Below, in pieces: positions 26,344-37,071 of a DNA stretch of 64,000 bases. The stretch comes from JALZKA01 sp963753385 (lineage in GTDB: Bacteria > Actinomycetota > Thermoleophilia > Solirubrobacterales > 70-9): contig CAVWCC010000008.1 of assembly GCA_963753385.1 (NCBI GenBank), forward strand, positions 1,054,001-1,118,000, in the 5' to 3' direction. The translations under genes were made by a program, and so were the position numbers. The notes beneath the pieces are model-generated. The model was not told the origin of the DNA, did not search any database, and saw only the letters and a list, made by a program, of their open reading frames with translations. The first letter of the stretch is position 1; every line of letters begins with the position of its first letter.

Positions 26344-27566
26344 ATGACAATCAGCATGAAGAACACGCTTCTGGCGCTCGCGCCGGCAACCGCGCTGGCG
26401 CTCGGCGCACTGGCGCAGCCCGTGCAGGCGCAGGACGGCGTCATCCGCATCGGCATCACGCTGCGCATGGTCGTGGAGAACGGCCTGAAATACGGCCAGA
26501 TGGCGAAGGATGAGCTCGAAGCCGTCAACGCGAGCGGCGGCATCAACGGCAAGAAGATCGAAGTCATCCTGCTCGACGACGAGTGCAAGCCCGACAAGGG
26601 CATCGCCAACGTCAACCGCTTCATCCACCAGAACAAGGTGCACCTGGTGATGGGCTCGACCTGCTCGTCGGTCTCGCTGCCGATGGTCGACATCACCGCC
26701 AAGGAAGAAGTGCCGCAGATCGTGCCGCACTCGACCAACAGCAACATCACCAAGAAGAACAGCGCGTGGGTGTTCCGCACCTCGGTGTCGGAGCGCTTCT
26801 ACGCCTCGGTCCACGCCAAGTGGCTCGCCGAGAACGCCGGCAAGAAGGTCGCATATCTGTTCACCAACGACGGCGCCGCGATCGGCTTCGCGAAGGACTA
26901 CAAGGACTTCATGAAGAAGACCTACAACGTCGATCCGGTCTACGAAGCGCAGATGCAGGAGACCGATCTCGATTTCCGCGCGCACCTGCTCAAGATCAAG
27001 TCGGTCGGCGCCGACGTGCTGGCCATCGGCGGCCAGACTCGACGCGATCGCGCGCATCTCGCAGCAGTCCTACGAGGTCGGCATCCCGTCCAAGGTGCGC
27101 CGCGCAGCGGCATCCGCCGCCTCCAACGCGCCCGGTGCCGGAACTCGCCGGCGACGCGGTGGTCGGCCTCGTTTACGCGGCGGCGTTCAACTGCAAGGAC
27201 GAGCGTCCGGTGGCGCAGGCCTTCGTCAAGCTGGTGAACGAGAAGTACAAGGTCCGCTGCCCGGATCACGACTTCAGCCAGGCCTACGAGACCGCGCAGA
27301 TCATCAAGCTGGCGCTGACCAATGCGAAGCTCGGCCTCACCGACGCGACCCTGAAGGCCGACCGGCTGGCGATCCGCGACGCGCTCGCCAACATCAAGAA
27401 CTTCACCGGCCTCGCTTCGGGCCCGATCAACTTCTGCGCCGACCCGACGCCGCAGTGCCGCGACGGCAACAAGACCGGCATCCTGGTCGAGTACACCAAG
27501 GGCGGCAAGGACTTCGACACCCGCGTGCTGGCACGCGTGTCGTTCGAACCCGACTTCGGCCTCTAA
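26344..27566 (+). CDS. Liv-type ABC transporter substrate-binding protein, two frameshifts
   Basis: About 407 aa. Signal peptide MTISMKNTLLALAPATALAL with cleavage after VQA near residue 29. Type I periplasmic binding fold: GITLRMVVENGLKYGQMAKD, MGSTCSSVSLPMVDITAKEEV, NDGAAIGFAKDYKDF. Frame breaks near 27,037 (dinucleotide loss) and 27,130; the C-terminus NFCADPTPQCRDGNKTGILV adds a likely disulfide pair. It binds an organic acid or amino acid in the periplasm and delivers it to the permease encoded downstream. Confidence 0.92.
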
Positions 27567-27668
27567 GCCGCAAGACACTGAAGTCTCCGGCTCTGCCGCT
27601 CGCCTCATCGGCGGGCGGCGGGGCCGCTTGAGCCGCCGCAGTAACGCGCCCGAGGGGAACCGAGCGCC

Positions 27669-28715
27669 GTGTCGGAAATCAGCAAAGAAATCCTGCCGGC
27701 CGCGGCCGCGCCGCGCGCCTGGTTCGGCGGCATGCACCCGATCGTGCCATGGCTGATCGCGTGCATCGCCCTGTCGGCGGTGCCGTTCCTGCTCAACAAC
27801 GCCTATACGCAGTTCGTCGTCAACGTGATGGCGATCAACATCATCCTGGCGGTCGGCCTCAACATCGTGAAGGGCTTCGCCGGACAGGTCACCGTCGGCC
27901 ATGTGGCCCTGATGGCGATCGGCGCCTATTCGTCCGCCGTCGTCTCGACCATGCTCGGCTTTCCGTTCTGGATCGCACTGCCGACCGCGATGGCGATCAC
28001 GGCTCTCGCGGGCGCGATCGTCGGCATTCCGTCGCTGCGGCTTGAGGGCGCGTATCTGGCGCTCGCGACGCTCGGGCTCGCCGAGTCGGTGCGCATCTTC
28101 ATTTCCGGCACCGAGTTTCTCGGCGCTGCAGTCGGCTTCGAGAACATCCCGCCGCCCTACATCGGCAGCTACTCGCTCGGCGGCCATCGCAGCTACTACT
28201 ACATCGTGATGCCGGCGGCGCTGCTCGGGCTGTATTTCTCGTTCAGCATCCTCTCCTCCGACATCGGCCGCGCGTTCAAGTCCATCCGCGAAGACCCCCT
28301 CGCCGCCGCAGCGAGCGGCGTCAACGTGCCGAAATACAAGGTCATCGCCTTCGTGATCAGCGCGCTCTACGCGGGTTGCGCCGGCAGCCTGATGGCGCAC
28401 ATGGCGCCCGGCTTCCTGCATCCCAACAACTACACCATCGTCGAGATGGTGACGCTGCTGCTGATGGTCGTGTTCGGCGGGATCGGGCACATCTGGGGCG
28501 GTGTGGTCGGCGCGATCGTCGTGACGATCATCGATGACTTCACGCGCGACTACTACACCTACCGCATGCTGATGTTCGGCTCCGTGATCGTGCTGGTGGT
28601 CATGTTCATGCCGCGCGGCATCGGCGGCATCATCGACGACTTCCTGGTGCGGCGGCGCTTCAAGGCGATCCGCGACGCAAAGCCAGACGAAGGCCGACAA
28701 TGCTGCTTGAGGTGA
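27669..28715 (+). CDS. Branched-chain-type ABC transporter permease (LivM-like)
   Basis: 348 aa, eight or more hydrophobic segments. GLNIVKGFAGQVTVGHVALM and VGIPSLRLEGAYLALATLG are LivM signatures, as is SIREDPLAAAASGVNV, the EAA-like cytoplasmic loop. The N-terminal tail of 25 residues is soluble. It overlaps livG by 16 bp. The intergenic 27,567-27,668 (about 100 bp) may give differential expression of the binding protein. Confidence 0.94.
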   Translation: MSEISKEILPAAAAPRAWFGGMHPIVPWLIACIALSAVPFLLNNAYTQFVVNVMAINIILAVGLNIVKGFAGQVTVGHVALMAIGAYSSAVVSTMLGFPFWIALPTAMAITALAGAIVGIPSLRLEGAYLALATLGLAESVRIFISGTEFLGAAVGFENIPPPYIGSYSLGGHRSYYYIVMPAALLGLYFSFSILSSDIGRAFKSIREDPLAAAASGVNVPKYKVIAFVISALYAGCAGSLMAHMAPGFLHPNNYTIVEMVTLLLMVVFGGIGHIWGGVVGAIVVTIIDDFTRDYYTYRMLMFGSVIVLVVMFMPRGIGGIIDDFLVRRRFKAIRDAKPDEGRQCCLR

Positions 28716-29500
28716 AAAACCTGACCAAGCGGTTCGGCGGCTTCACCGCCGTCTCCAAGATCGACCTCGCGGTGAAGCCCGGCGAGGTGCGCGGCATCAT
28801 CGGGCCGAACGGGTCGGGCAAGAGCACGTTGTTCAACCTGATTTCCGGCGTCTACAAGCCCGAGCCCGGCGCCAGCATCATGTTCGACGGTGAGGACATC
28901 ACCAACAAGGAGTCGCACGAGATCGCGCGGCGCGGCATCGCGCGCACCTTCCAGATGCTGCGCATCTTCCAGGGCATGAGCGTGATCGAGAACATGCTGG
29001 TCGGGCATCACGCGATGATCCGCTACGGCATGCCGTCGGCCGTGATCGGATCGCCGGCGGTCTGGCGCGAGGAACGCCGCGTACGCGCCGAGATGATGGA
29101 GCTGCTCGCCTTCATCGGCCTTGCCGACTATGCCGAGATGCCCGCCGGCGAGCTCTCGGGCGGGCAACGCCGCCTGCTCGCTCTCGGCCGCGCCATGGCG
29201 GCGAAGCCGAAGCTGCTGATGCTCGACGAGCCGGGTGCCGGATTGTCTCCGGCGAATGTCGACATCCTGCTCGACACCGTACGCGCGCTGCGCGAGCGCT
29301 TCGGGCTCACCGTCATCATCATCGAGCACATTCTGAAGCTGGTGATGGACACCTGCGAGATCGTCAGCGTGCTGGAGCACGGCGAGAAGATCGCCGAAGG
29401 TCCGCCCGACGCGATCAAGAGCAATCACCGCGTCATCGAGGCCTATCTGGGCAAGGAAATGAAGGACGAGGAAGTGCGCGCCTATATGAGGTCCGCGTGA
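28700..29500 (+). CDS. Liv-type ABC transporter ATPase (LivG-like)
   Basis: 266 aa. Walker A GPNGSGKST, signature LSGGQRRLLALGRAM, Walker B LLMLDEPGAGL, and the LivG C-terminal HRVIEAYLGKEMKDEEV. It drives transport with the LivF partner. It overlaps both neighbours (16 bp with livM, 4 bp with livF), so translation is coupled. Confidence 0.95.
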   Translation: MLLEVKNLTKRFGGFTAVSKIDLAVKPGEVRGIIGPNGSGKSTLFNLISGVYKPEPGASIMFDGEDITNKESHEIARRGIARTFQMLRIFQGMSVIENMLVGHHAMIRYGMPSAVIGSPAVWREERRVRAEMMELLAFIGLADYAEMPAGELSGGQRRLLALGRAMAAKPKLLMLDEPGAGLSPANVDILLDTVRALRERFGLTVIIIEHILKLVMDTCEIVSVLEHGEKIAEGPPDAIKSNHRVIEAYLGKEMKDEEVRAYMRSA

Positions 29501-30243
29501 GCGCCGCACCAATGCTCGAGATCAAGGACCTCGCCGGCGGCTACGGCAGCGTGCAGATCCTCAACGGCGCGAGCCTCAAGGTCGACAGCGGCCAGATCGT
29601 CGCGCTGCTCGGCGGCAACGGCACCGGCAAATCGACCTTGCTCAAGGCGACCTCCGGACTGCTCAAGCCATGGAGCGGTTCGATCACCTTCGACGGCGAA
29701 CGGATCGACGGCCTGCGGCCGGACGCGATCGTGCGGCGCGGCCTCGTGCAGGTCACGCAGGGCAAGGAAGCTTTCCCGAGCATGACAGTCGAGGAGAATT
29801 TGCGGCTCGGCGCCTATGTGGTGCGCGACCGCGCCAAGACCGCCGCCGCGCTGGAGCGCGTCTACAGCTATTTCCCGGTGCTGAAGGACAAGCGCACGCA
29901 GTTGTCCGGAACGCTGTCCGGCGGCCAGCTGCAGATGGTCTGCATCGGACGCGGCCTGATGTCGTCGCCGAAGATGATCATGCTGGACGAGCCGAGCGCC
30001 GCGCTGGCGCCGCAGATCGTGATGGACATCTTCCGCACCATCCACCGCATCACGCGCGACGGCATGACGGTGCTGATGGTCGAGCAGAACGTGCGCATGG
30101 CACTGCTGCTCGCCACCTACGGCTACGTCATCAAGGACGGCGTGATCCACATCGAGGGGCCGGCCGAGAAAATGATCTACGACGACAACGTGCGCCTTTC
30201 GTATCTCGGCGGCACGGTCGCCAACCGCGAAGCGCGGCTCTGA
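29497..30243 (+). CDS. Liv-type ABC transporter ATPase (LivF-like)
   Basis: 248 aa. Walker A GGNGTGKST (Gly replaces the usual Pro/Ala of GANGAGKST), signature LSGGQLQMVCIGRGL, Walker B IMLDEPSAALAP and LMVEQNVRMALLLATYGYV typical of LivF. The ATG/GTG start overlaps the livG stop by 4 bp. Confidence 0.95.
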   Translation: MSAAPMLEIKDLAGGYGSVQILNGASLKVDSGQIVALLGGNGTGKSTLLKATSGLLKPWSGSITFDGERIDGLRPDAIVRRGLVQVTQGKEAFPSMTVEENLRLGAYVVRDRAKTAAALERVYSYFPVLKDKRTQLSGTLSGGQLQMVCIGRGLMSSPKMIMLDEPSAALAPQIVMDIFRTIHRITRDGMTVLMVEQNVRMALLLATYGYVIKDGVIHIEGPAEKMIYDDNVRLSYLGGTVANREARL

Positions 30244-30260
30244 GCGAAACGGAGGCTGAT

Positions 30261-31151
30261 GTGGATTTCTTCATCGACCTCGTCATCATCGGCCTCTCGG
30301 TCGGCATGGTGTACGCGCTGGTGGCGCTCGGCATCTCGCTGATCTTCTCGGGCCTCGACATCATTCATTTCGCCCATGGCGAGATCTACATGCTCGGCGC
30401 CTTCATCGGCCTGATGCTGTTCCAGAAGGCGAGCATCCCGTATGTGCCGACGCTGCTTCTCGCCGTGATCATCACGGGGCTGATCGGCGTCGTCATCGAG
30501 CGCGTGTTCTACCGCCGCCTCACCAGCGCGGGCGGCGGCTACACGGTCGCCGGCATGGGCATGGTGATCGTCGGATTCGGCATGTCGATCGTGCTGCAGA
30601 ACATCGCATTCGTGCTGTGGGGGCCGAAGCCGTTTCCGTTCCCGGTGCCGTTCGGCCGCCCGATCGAGGTCGGCAACCTCACGCTGCCGATGTCGTATGT
30701 GTGGATCGTCGTGACCGCGCTCGTGCTGATGTTCGTCCTCAATCTCGTGCTGCGCAAGACCATGATCGGGCTCGCGATCCGTGCGGTCGCGCACAACAAG
30801 GACATCGCGTATCTCTCCGGCGTCAACGTGCCGCTGATGATCTCGATCATCTTCGGCGTCGCCTGCGCGCTCGGTGCCGCGGCCGGCGTGCTGATCGCGC
30901 CGATCAACTACGTCCAGGTGCAGATGGGGGTCGGCATCCTGATCAAGGCGTTCGCGGCGGCGGTCGTCGGCGGCTTCGGCAGCCTGCCGGGCGCCGTGCT
31001 TGGCGGCCTGACCGTCGGCGTGGTCGAGAGCCTCGGGGCCGGCTACGTCTCGGGCACCTACAAGGACATCTACGCCTTCATCCTGCTGATCATCGTCTTG
31101 ATGGTGAAGCCGTCGGGAATTCTCGGCGTCGAGGCGAAGGTGAAGGCATGA
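30261..31151 (+). CDS. Liv-type ABC transporter permease (LivH-like)
   Basis: 296 aa from the GTG at 30261, chosen for its ACGGAGG ribosome site; it has about eight membrane segments. GLSVGMVYALVALGISLIF, GLDIIHFAHGEIYMLGAF and KAFAAAVVGGFGSLPGAVLG are LivH hallmarks, as is IRAVAHNKDIAYLSGVNV. Gene order here is SBP-M-G-F-H, different from the H-M-G-F-SBP order of the second system at 42.6-47.2 kb. Confidence 0.94.
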   Translation: MDFFIDLVIIGLSVGMVYALVALGISLIFSGLDIIHFAHGEIYMLGAFIGLMLFQKASIPYVPTLLLAVIITGLIGVVIERVFYRRLTSAGGGYTVAGMGMVIVGFGMSIVLQNIAFVLWGPKPFPFPVPFGRPIEVGNLTLPMSYVWIVVTALVLMFVLNLVLRKTMIGLAIRAVAHNKDIAYLSGVNVPLMISIIFGVACALGAAAGVLIAPINYVQVQMGVGILIKAFAAAVVGGFGSLPGAVLGGLTVGVVESLGAGYVSGTYKDIYAFILLIIVLMVKPSGILGVEAKVKA

Positions 31152-31528
31152 GCGTCAACAAGGAGCACAGGGAATTCCACACGCTCGACCTCGGCACCGG
31201 CTGGGAAGTACCGGCGGGCTATCCGAAGGGGATCGCGCAGAAGATCCTGTCAGGCGCTCTCGACGAAGCGAACAAGCGCGGCACGCGCACGCGGCTGTTG
31301 CGCTTCGCGCCGGGCGAATTCACCACCGCGCCGTTCGTGCACGACTACTGGGAAGAAGTGTTCCTGATCTCCGGCGACCTCACCGTCGGCAACGACGCGC
31401 AGGGCAACGGCGGCGAGCCGTTCTCGCCCAATACCTATGCGTGCCGGCCGCCCGGCGCCTATCACGGCCCGTTCAAGTCGAACGGCGGCTGCATGCTGCT
31501 GGAGATCCACTACTACGATCCGGTGTGA
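31148..31528 (+). CDS. Cupin-domain protein
   Basis: 126 aa, start overlapping the livH stop (ATGA). A single cupin barrel: TRLLRFAPGEFTTAPFVHDY, EEVFLISGDLTVG, CRPPGAYHGPFKSNGG, with His and Glu residues in the metal-binding positions (H in PFVHDYWEE, H in AYHGPF). It is probably an ac(et)ylacetone-dioxygenase-like or anti-sigma-like small metal enzyme acting on the imported substrate; the function is unknown. Confidence 0.85.
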   Translation: MSVNKEHREFHTLDLGTGWEVPAGYPKGIAQKILSGALDEANKRGTRTRLLRFAPGEFTTAPFVHDYWEEVFLISGDLTVGNDAQGNGGEPFSPNTYACRPPGAYHGPFKSNGGCMLLEIHYYDPV

Positions 31529-31552
31529 ACGCGTCGCCGCGGCAACTGCGGT

Positions 31553-31643
31553 CCGTAGCCCGACTTGAGCGCCAGCGAAAGCCGGGGCGGTCTCGCCGCG
31601 GGGAAAGCTCCCGGGTTTCGCTCTCGCTCAACCCGGGCTACGG
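31553..31643. repeat. Imperfect inverted repeat, alphaproteobacterial intergenic palindrome
   Basis: Left arm 31553-31586 begins CCGTAGCCCGACTTGAGCG; right arm 31610-31643 ends CAACCCGGGCTACGG. The two 34-base arms pair with about five mismatches around a 23-base loop. From memory, the CCGTAGCCCGG...GAGCGAAGCG motif is a widespread intergenic element in Bradyrhizobium-type genomes. It lies between two convergent genes and may end transcription from both sides. Confidence 0.8.
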
Positions 31644-31654
31644 CCTTTCGACCT

Positions 31655-33193
31655 TCAATCCCTCACCAGTTCCTTCAGCCTGTAGCGGATGATCTTGCCC
31701 GAGCCGGTGCGCGGGATTTCGGCGATGATGTGCACCGCCTGCGGCACCTTGTAGGCCGAAAGATGCCGCGGCAGTGCGCCAGCAGGGCCTCGGCCTCGAC
31801 CGCCTGGCCCGCGCGGGCCACCACGAACAGCAGCGGCACCTCGCCAAGATGCTCGTGCGGCGCGCCGACCACCGCGCAATCCAGCACCGGCGGAAACGTG
31901 TTCGCGACTTCCTCGATCTCCGCCGGCGCGATGTTCTGCCCGCCGCGGATGATCAGCTCCTTCAGCCGCCCCGTGATGGTGAGGAAGTTGTTTTCGTCCG
32001 CCTTGGCGAGATCGCCGGTGTGGTACCAGCCGTTGCGCAGGGCCTTCGCGGTCTCTTCGGGCTTGTTGAGATAGCCCGGCATGACGTTCGGCCCGCGCAC
32101 GATCAGCTCGCCCTCCTGGCCCGGCGCGACGTCCTGTCCGCTCGCCGGGTCGACGATGCGCACGCTCAAGCCCGGCACGGACAAACCGCACGAGCCGAAC
32201 ACGCGCCCGCCGCTCGGCCAGTTCATCGTCACCATGGTGGAGGTCTCGGTGATGCCGTAGCCGTCGAGCAGCGGAATGCCGAAGCGCTGCTCGAATTCGC
32301 GGTTGAGCGTCGCCGGCATGATGGCGCCAGCCGAGATGCAGACGCGCAGGCCGGGAAGCTTGCCATCGCCTTGCGTCGCCTGCAGCAGGTAGTGGAACAT
32401 GGTCGGCACGCCGGGGAAGACCGTGAACTCGCCGGTCTTGAGCAGCCGAACCGCCTCGCCGGTCGAGAACTTCTCCATGATGTATTCGCTCGCGCCGGTC
32501 GCCAGCACGGCAAGCACCGAGAGATTGAGCGCGTAGGAGTGAAACAGCGGCAGCGGCGACAGCATCGTGTCGCGCCCGGAGAGACCCGCGATCGGCGCCC
32601 AGCAGGCGGCGACGATCCACAGCATGCCGTGCACGGTGAGCAGCACGCCCTTGGCGCGGCCTGTGGTGCCGGAGGTGTAGAGGATGAAGGCGGGCTCGTG
32701 CATCAGCGGCGTGTCGCGCGGCGCGGATTTCGCCGGCGTCGCGAGCAGGACTCGTAGGAGAGCGCGTCGCTGCGCTTACCGCCGCGGTTCGTCGCGATGA
32801 CGGTCTGCAGGTTCGGCGTGCCGGCTTTCAGCTTCGCGACGAGGTCGCCGCGCTCGCCGGTCGTCACGACCGCGCGGCAGTTCGCGTCTTCGAGGCGATA
32901 GGCGATCTCCGGCTCGGTCGCGTCATAGCTCACCGGCACGCCGATCGCGCCAGCGCGCGCGATGGCGAAGCAGGTCTCGACCCACTGGGTCGAGTTCGGC
33001 AACAGGATCGCAACGGTGTCGCCCGCCGCGATGCCATGGTCCGCGAGATGCGCGGCGAGACGGGCTGTGCGCTCTGCAGTTGTGCGTAGGTGACCGACGA
33101 CTGCGCGTCGCGATACGCCACCTTGGCGCCGCGCTCGTGCGCGTGGCGCTTGAGCAGTTCCGGGATCGGCGCGATCAGGTCCGTGTGCAACAT
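31655..33193 (-). CDS. AMP-dependent acyl-CoA synthetase/ligase, three frameshifts
   Basis: About 513 aa from MLHTDLIAPIPELLKRHAHE (ATG at 33193, 3 bp after the SDR stop). Adenylation motifs: FILYTSGTTGRAKGV (A3), YGITETSTMV, WYHTGDLAKADENNF (A7), GRLKELIIRGGQNIAP (A8), and the C-terminal catalytic Lys in IPRTGSGKIIRYRL (A10). Breaks near 33,066, 32,725 and 31,780. It activates a carboxylic acid to its CoA thioester; last gene of the molybdenum hydroxylase operon, so probably a pathway acid. Confidence 0.92.
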
Positions 33194-33195
33194 GG

Positions 33196-33949
33196 TTAGA
33201 CCATACTGTACCCACCGCTGATGCTCAGCACCTGGCCGGTGATCCATCCGCTGTGCGGCGAGGCGAGCAGCGTCACCATCGGGGCGATGTCGCCCGCCTG
33301 CCCGAGCCGGCGGACGGGATAGAGCTTCACCAGCTTCTCGCGGTTCGCCTCGACCCAGTCCTTGTCATGGTCGGTCTCGACCAGGCCGAGCGAGACGGTG
33401 TTGCAGGTTGTCCCCGAGCGGCCGAATTCGCGCGCGAGCGACTTCATCAGCGCGACCACGCCGGCGCGCGCGGCGGCCACGATCGCGAGGCCGGATTCGC
33501 CGACGCGCGATGAGTCCCCGATCACCGCGACGATGCGGCCGTCCTTCGCGGCCTCGAGATGCGGCGCCGCGGCGTGGCAGCAGTGGATCGCGCCGTAGAG
33601 ACAGGCGTCGATCTGGCTCTTCCAGTCGGCCGGCTTCGTCTCGACGAAGCGCTGGCGCAGCGCGAGGCCGGCATTATTGATCAGGATATTCAGAGCCGCC
33701 GAAATCCTTGACGATCGCGTCGACCATCGCGGTGACGGCCGCGAAGTCCGCCACGTCGGCCGGATAGGCCCTGGCCTTGCCGCCGGCGGCCACGATCTCG
33801 GCGACGAGCGACTCGGCATCGGCCGCCGACGAGCGATAGTTGACGGCCACAGCCGCGCCCTCGCGCGCGAGCGAAGCCGCGATCTCGCGCCCGACCCCAC
33901 GGCCCGCGCCGGTGACCAGCGCAACCTTGCCTTTCAGTCCGACATCCAT
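33196..33949 (-). CDS. SDR-family oxidoreductase, one frameshift
   Basis: About 251 aa. VALVTGAGRGVGREIAASLA binds the nucleotide and ILINNAGLAL follows the break near 33,693. The active-site segment reads GDSSRVGESGLAIVAAARAG: the usual Tyr-x3-Lys is not obvious, with a Ser and no clear YxxxK, so catalysis may be lost or unusual. The C-terminus GWITGQVLSISGGYSMV is typical. Spacing to both neighbours is 2-3 bp. Confidence 0.85.
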
Positions 33950-33952
33950 CGC

Positions 33953-36323
33953 TCAGTCTCTCTTGTGGCGCGCCGCCGCAATCAGGCGGAACAGGCGCTC
34001 CGGGGTGACGGGAAGCTCGTTGATCTCGATCCCGAGCGGCGACAGCGCGTCCGCAACGGCGTTCGCGACCGCGGCCGGCGCGCCGATCGTGCCACCTTCG
34101 CCCATGCCGCGGAAGCCACCGAGCGTGGTCGGCGACTCGGTCTCAAGATGCACCACATCGATCGGCGGTATCTCGCAGGCGGTCGGCACCAGGTAGTCGA
34201 CGAGGCTCGCGGTGTGCAGCTGGCCCTGCGCGTCGTAGACGATCTCTTCGTAGAGCGCCGCGCCGATGCCTTGCGCGACGCCGCCGTGCACCTGCCCGTC
34301 GACGATCAGCGGATTGATGATGCGCCCGCAGTCTTCCGCGACGACGAAGCGGTCCATGCGCACTTCATACGTATCGGGATCGATCTCCAGCGCCGCGATG
34401 TGCGTCGCCGACGTGGTGGTGCCGAACACCGGATCGTAGGTCTTGGTCGCGGCGAGCTCATCGCGCGCCTCCTGCGGCAGCCGCGCCATGTCGGAATAGA
34501 CCGCACGAGCCACATCGCGGAAGGTCACGCGCGCGATCGGTGCCGGCGACCGCGATGCGGCCGTCCGCGGCGACGAGGTCGGCGGGCGCGGCTTCGAGCA
34601 GATGCGAGGCGGCATTGAGCACCTTCTCGCGCAGCGTTTCGGACGCAAGACGCGCAGCGCCACCCGCCAGCACGGTGCTGCGGCTCGCATAGGTGCCGGT
34701 GCCGCCGGGCACCGCGGCGCTGTCGCCCTGCAGCACGCGGACATCCTCGACGCGGCAGCCGAGGTGCTCGGCGATCACCTGGGCGAGCGTGGTCTCGAGC
34801 CCCTGCCCGTGCGACGCGATGCCGAACGCCGCCGTGATGGCGCCGGTTGAGTTGATGCGGATGGTGGCGGTCTCGGTGCCGGTGTTGATCGGCATGCCAG
34901 GCGCGACCGAGATGCGCGAGCCGATGCCGGTCAGCTCGGCATAGCACGCGATCCCGATGCCGTACCATTTGCCGCGCGCACGCGCTTCGGCCTGCTTTCG
35001 CCGCAGCGCTTCGTACTCGGCCTTGGCGCACGCGGCTTGCAGACCTTCGACGAAGCCGGACTTGTCCCACACGATGCCGGAGCCGATCTTGTGCGGGAAC
35101 CCGTCCGGCGGCACGAGATTGCGCAGGCGCATTTCCTTCGGATCGAGGCGCAGCTTCGCGGCCGCCATGTCGATCAGGCGTTCCATCACGAAAGTCGAGA
35201 TCGGCCGGCCGACGCCGCGATACGGCCCGGTCGGCGCCTTTGGGGTCGCGACCGCCTGCACGCGGCCGCGGTAGTGCTCGATGCGATACGGACCGGGCAG
35301 GAAGCTCACCACCTGCACGGGCTCGAGCGCCGCGGTCCACGGATAGATCGAATACGCGCCGACATCGCCGATCACGTCGGCGCGCAAGCCCAGCATCTTT
35401 CCGTCCGCGTCGAGCGCGAGTTCCGCATCGACGATCTCGTCGAACGCCTGGCTGGTGGCGGACAAATCCTCCATGCGGTCGCTGGTCCATTTCACGGCAC
35501 GCGCGAGCGCGCGTGCTGCCGCACAGACGAAAATCTCCTCCGGATAGAGCGAGCCCTTGCCGCCGAAGCCGCCGCCGACATCCGGCGCGACCACGCGCAG
35601 CCGGTGCCCCGGCAGGTCGAGCGCGGCCGCCAGCGCGTCGCGCACGATGCCGGGGATTTGCGTGGCGGAATGCAGCGTGAGCGCGTCGCGCCCCGGCTCG
35701 TACTCGGCGAGGCAAACGCGCGGCTCGATGGCCATCGCGGTGTGGCGGCGCATGCGGAAGCGCCCGCCGACCCGCACCGGCGCCTGCGCGAACGCGGCAT
35801 CGACCTCGCCGCGCTTGAATTCGCGGCTGACGACCACATTGGTTCCGGCTTCCTCATGGAGCAGCGGCGCGTTCGCGCGCGACGCCTCCGCGGGGTCGCT
35901 CGCGACCAGCAGCGGTTCGAACGCGATGTCGATCAGCTCGAGCGCATCCTCGGCCAAGTAGCGGCTTTCCGCCACGACGCCGACAATCGGCTCGCCGACA
36001 TAGCGCACCTTGTCGCGCGCCAGCGGCAGGATCGGCGTCGCGTAGTAGCCGCGCATGCGCGAGGTCGCGAGCACCGGCTTGACGTGCGCCAAGTCATCCG
36101 CCGCCAACACCGCCACGACGCCGGGTGCACCACGCGCCGCTGCGCAATCTATGCTGACGATCCGCGCATGCGGATGCTCGCTGCGACGGAACGCAACGTG
36201 CAGCACGCGCGCCACTTGCCGGTCGTCCGTATAGCTGCCGAGCCCGGTGAGCAGTCGGGGGTCCTCGGTGCGCCGGATGCGCGCGCCGATGTGCTTCGGC
36301 CGGGCGACCGCGGCGTCAGTCAT
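33953..36323 (-). CDS. Molybdenum hydroxylase large (Mo-binding) subunit, one frameshift
   Basis: About 790 aa. Xanthine dehydrogenase family: RRTEDPRLLTGLGSYTDDRQ, PDVGGGFGGKGSLYPEE, TGPYRGVGRPISTFVMERL, GTGTYASRSTVLAG, and near the C-terminus GGFRGMGEGGTIGAPAA with the presumed catalytic Glu. The Cys-containing VAYxCSFR loop of form I CO dehydrogenase is not present, so a hydroxylase for a carbon or N-heterocycle is more likely. A break occurs near 34,540. It forms a heterotrimer with the two subunits encoded upstream and acts in the cytosol. Confidence 0.93.
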
Positions 36324-37071
36324 AGAACGCCGCCCCCTTGCGCAGGGTGTCCCATTGCGCTGCGTCGTGCCCGCACAGGATGGTGGCGCCGCCCGCCTCG
36401 ATGCGCCGGATCTCGGCGAAGGATTTCTCCAGTGCGTCGTGGTCCTGCACGTTGCGCGGATGCACCCCGGTGTCGAGGCTGACGCGCACGCTCACGGTGT
36501 CGGCGGCCAGCAGGAACTTGCCGCTGTTCTCGAGCTGCACCAGCGCGCCGATGCTGCCCGGCGTATGGCCGGGCAACTCGATCAGCACGATCTTGCCGTC
36601 GCCGAACACGTCCCGCTCGGCCGTCAGGGCATCGAAGGTCCCGAAATCCCATTCGGACGCGAGGTAGCCCATCGGCACGGCGTTCGGCTTGCGCGCGGCC
36701 TCGATTTCCCTGGCGTGCACCATGATGCTCGCGCGCTTGAAGAACGCGTTGCAGCCGCAGTGGTCGGGATGCAGATGCGAGCACACCACGACGTCGACGT
36801 CGTCGGCCGAGATGCCGACTGCCGAAAGGCCGGTCAGCACGTTCTCGCCCGGCGGCATAATCGGCGTCATGAATTTTTCCATGCCCTGCCAACGCTCGGG
36901 ATTCTCAGGGACGGAAGGGTGGCAGCCGGTGTCGAACAGCACGTTACCCTGCGCGTGACGCAGCAGGAAACATGATACCGGCAGCTCGATCATCTCGCTG
37001 CGATCGGCGTCCGGTACATAGACCGCCTTGCGCATGCGGACGCGGCCGCCGGAGAGCGCGTGCATCTTCAT
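36316..37071 (-). CDS. Metallo-beta-lactamase-fold hydrolase, AHL-lactonase-like
   Basis: 251 aa. Zinc motif SHLHPDHCG (His99, His101, Asp103, His104), GHTPGSIGALVQLE and LLAADTVSVRV match the AiiA/AttM-type lactonase layout. Start MKMHALSGGRVRMRK overlaps the upstream 2Fe-2S gene stop (ATGA), and its end overlaps the Mo subunit start by 8 bp. It is thus embedded between hydroxylase subunit genes and likely opens a lactone or cyclic product of that pathway rather than quenching quorum signals. Confidence 0.9.
   Translation of the reverse strand: MKMHALSGGRVRMRKAVYVPDADRSEMIELPVSCFLLRHAQGNVLFDTGCHPSVPENPERWQGMEKFMTPIMPPGENVLTGLSAVGISADDVDVVVCSHLHPDHCGCNAFFKRASIMVHAREIEAARKPNAVPMGYLASEWDFGTFDALTAERDVFGDGKIVLIELPGHTPGSIGALVQLENSGKFLLAADTVSVRVSLDTGVHPRNVQDHDALEKSFAEIRRIEAGGATILCGHDAAQWDTLRKGAAFYD

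Noticed and set aside
36316..37071. A quorum-quenching AHL lactonase.
   Set aside because: The fold and motif fit, but the gene is translationally nested in a hydroxylase operon and no luxI/luxR genes are near, so a catabolic role is more likely.
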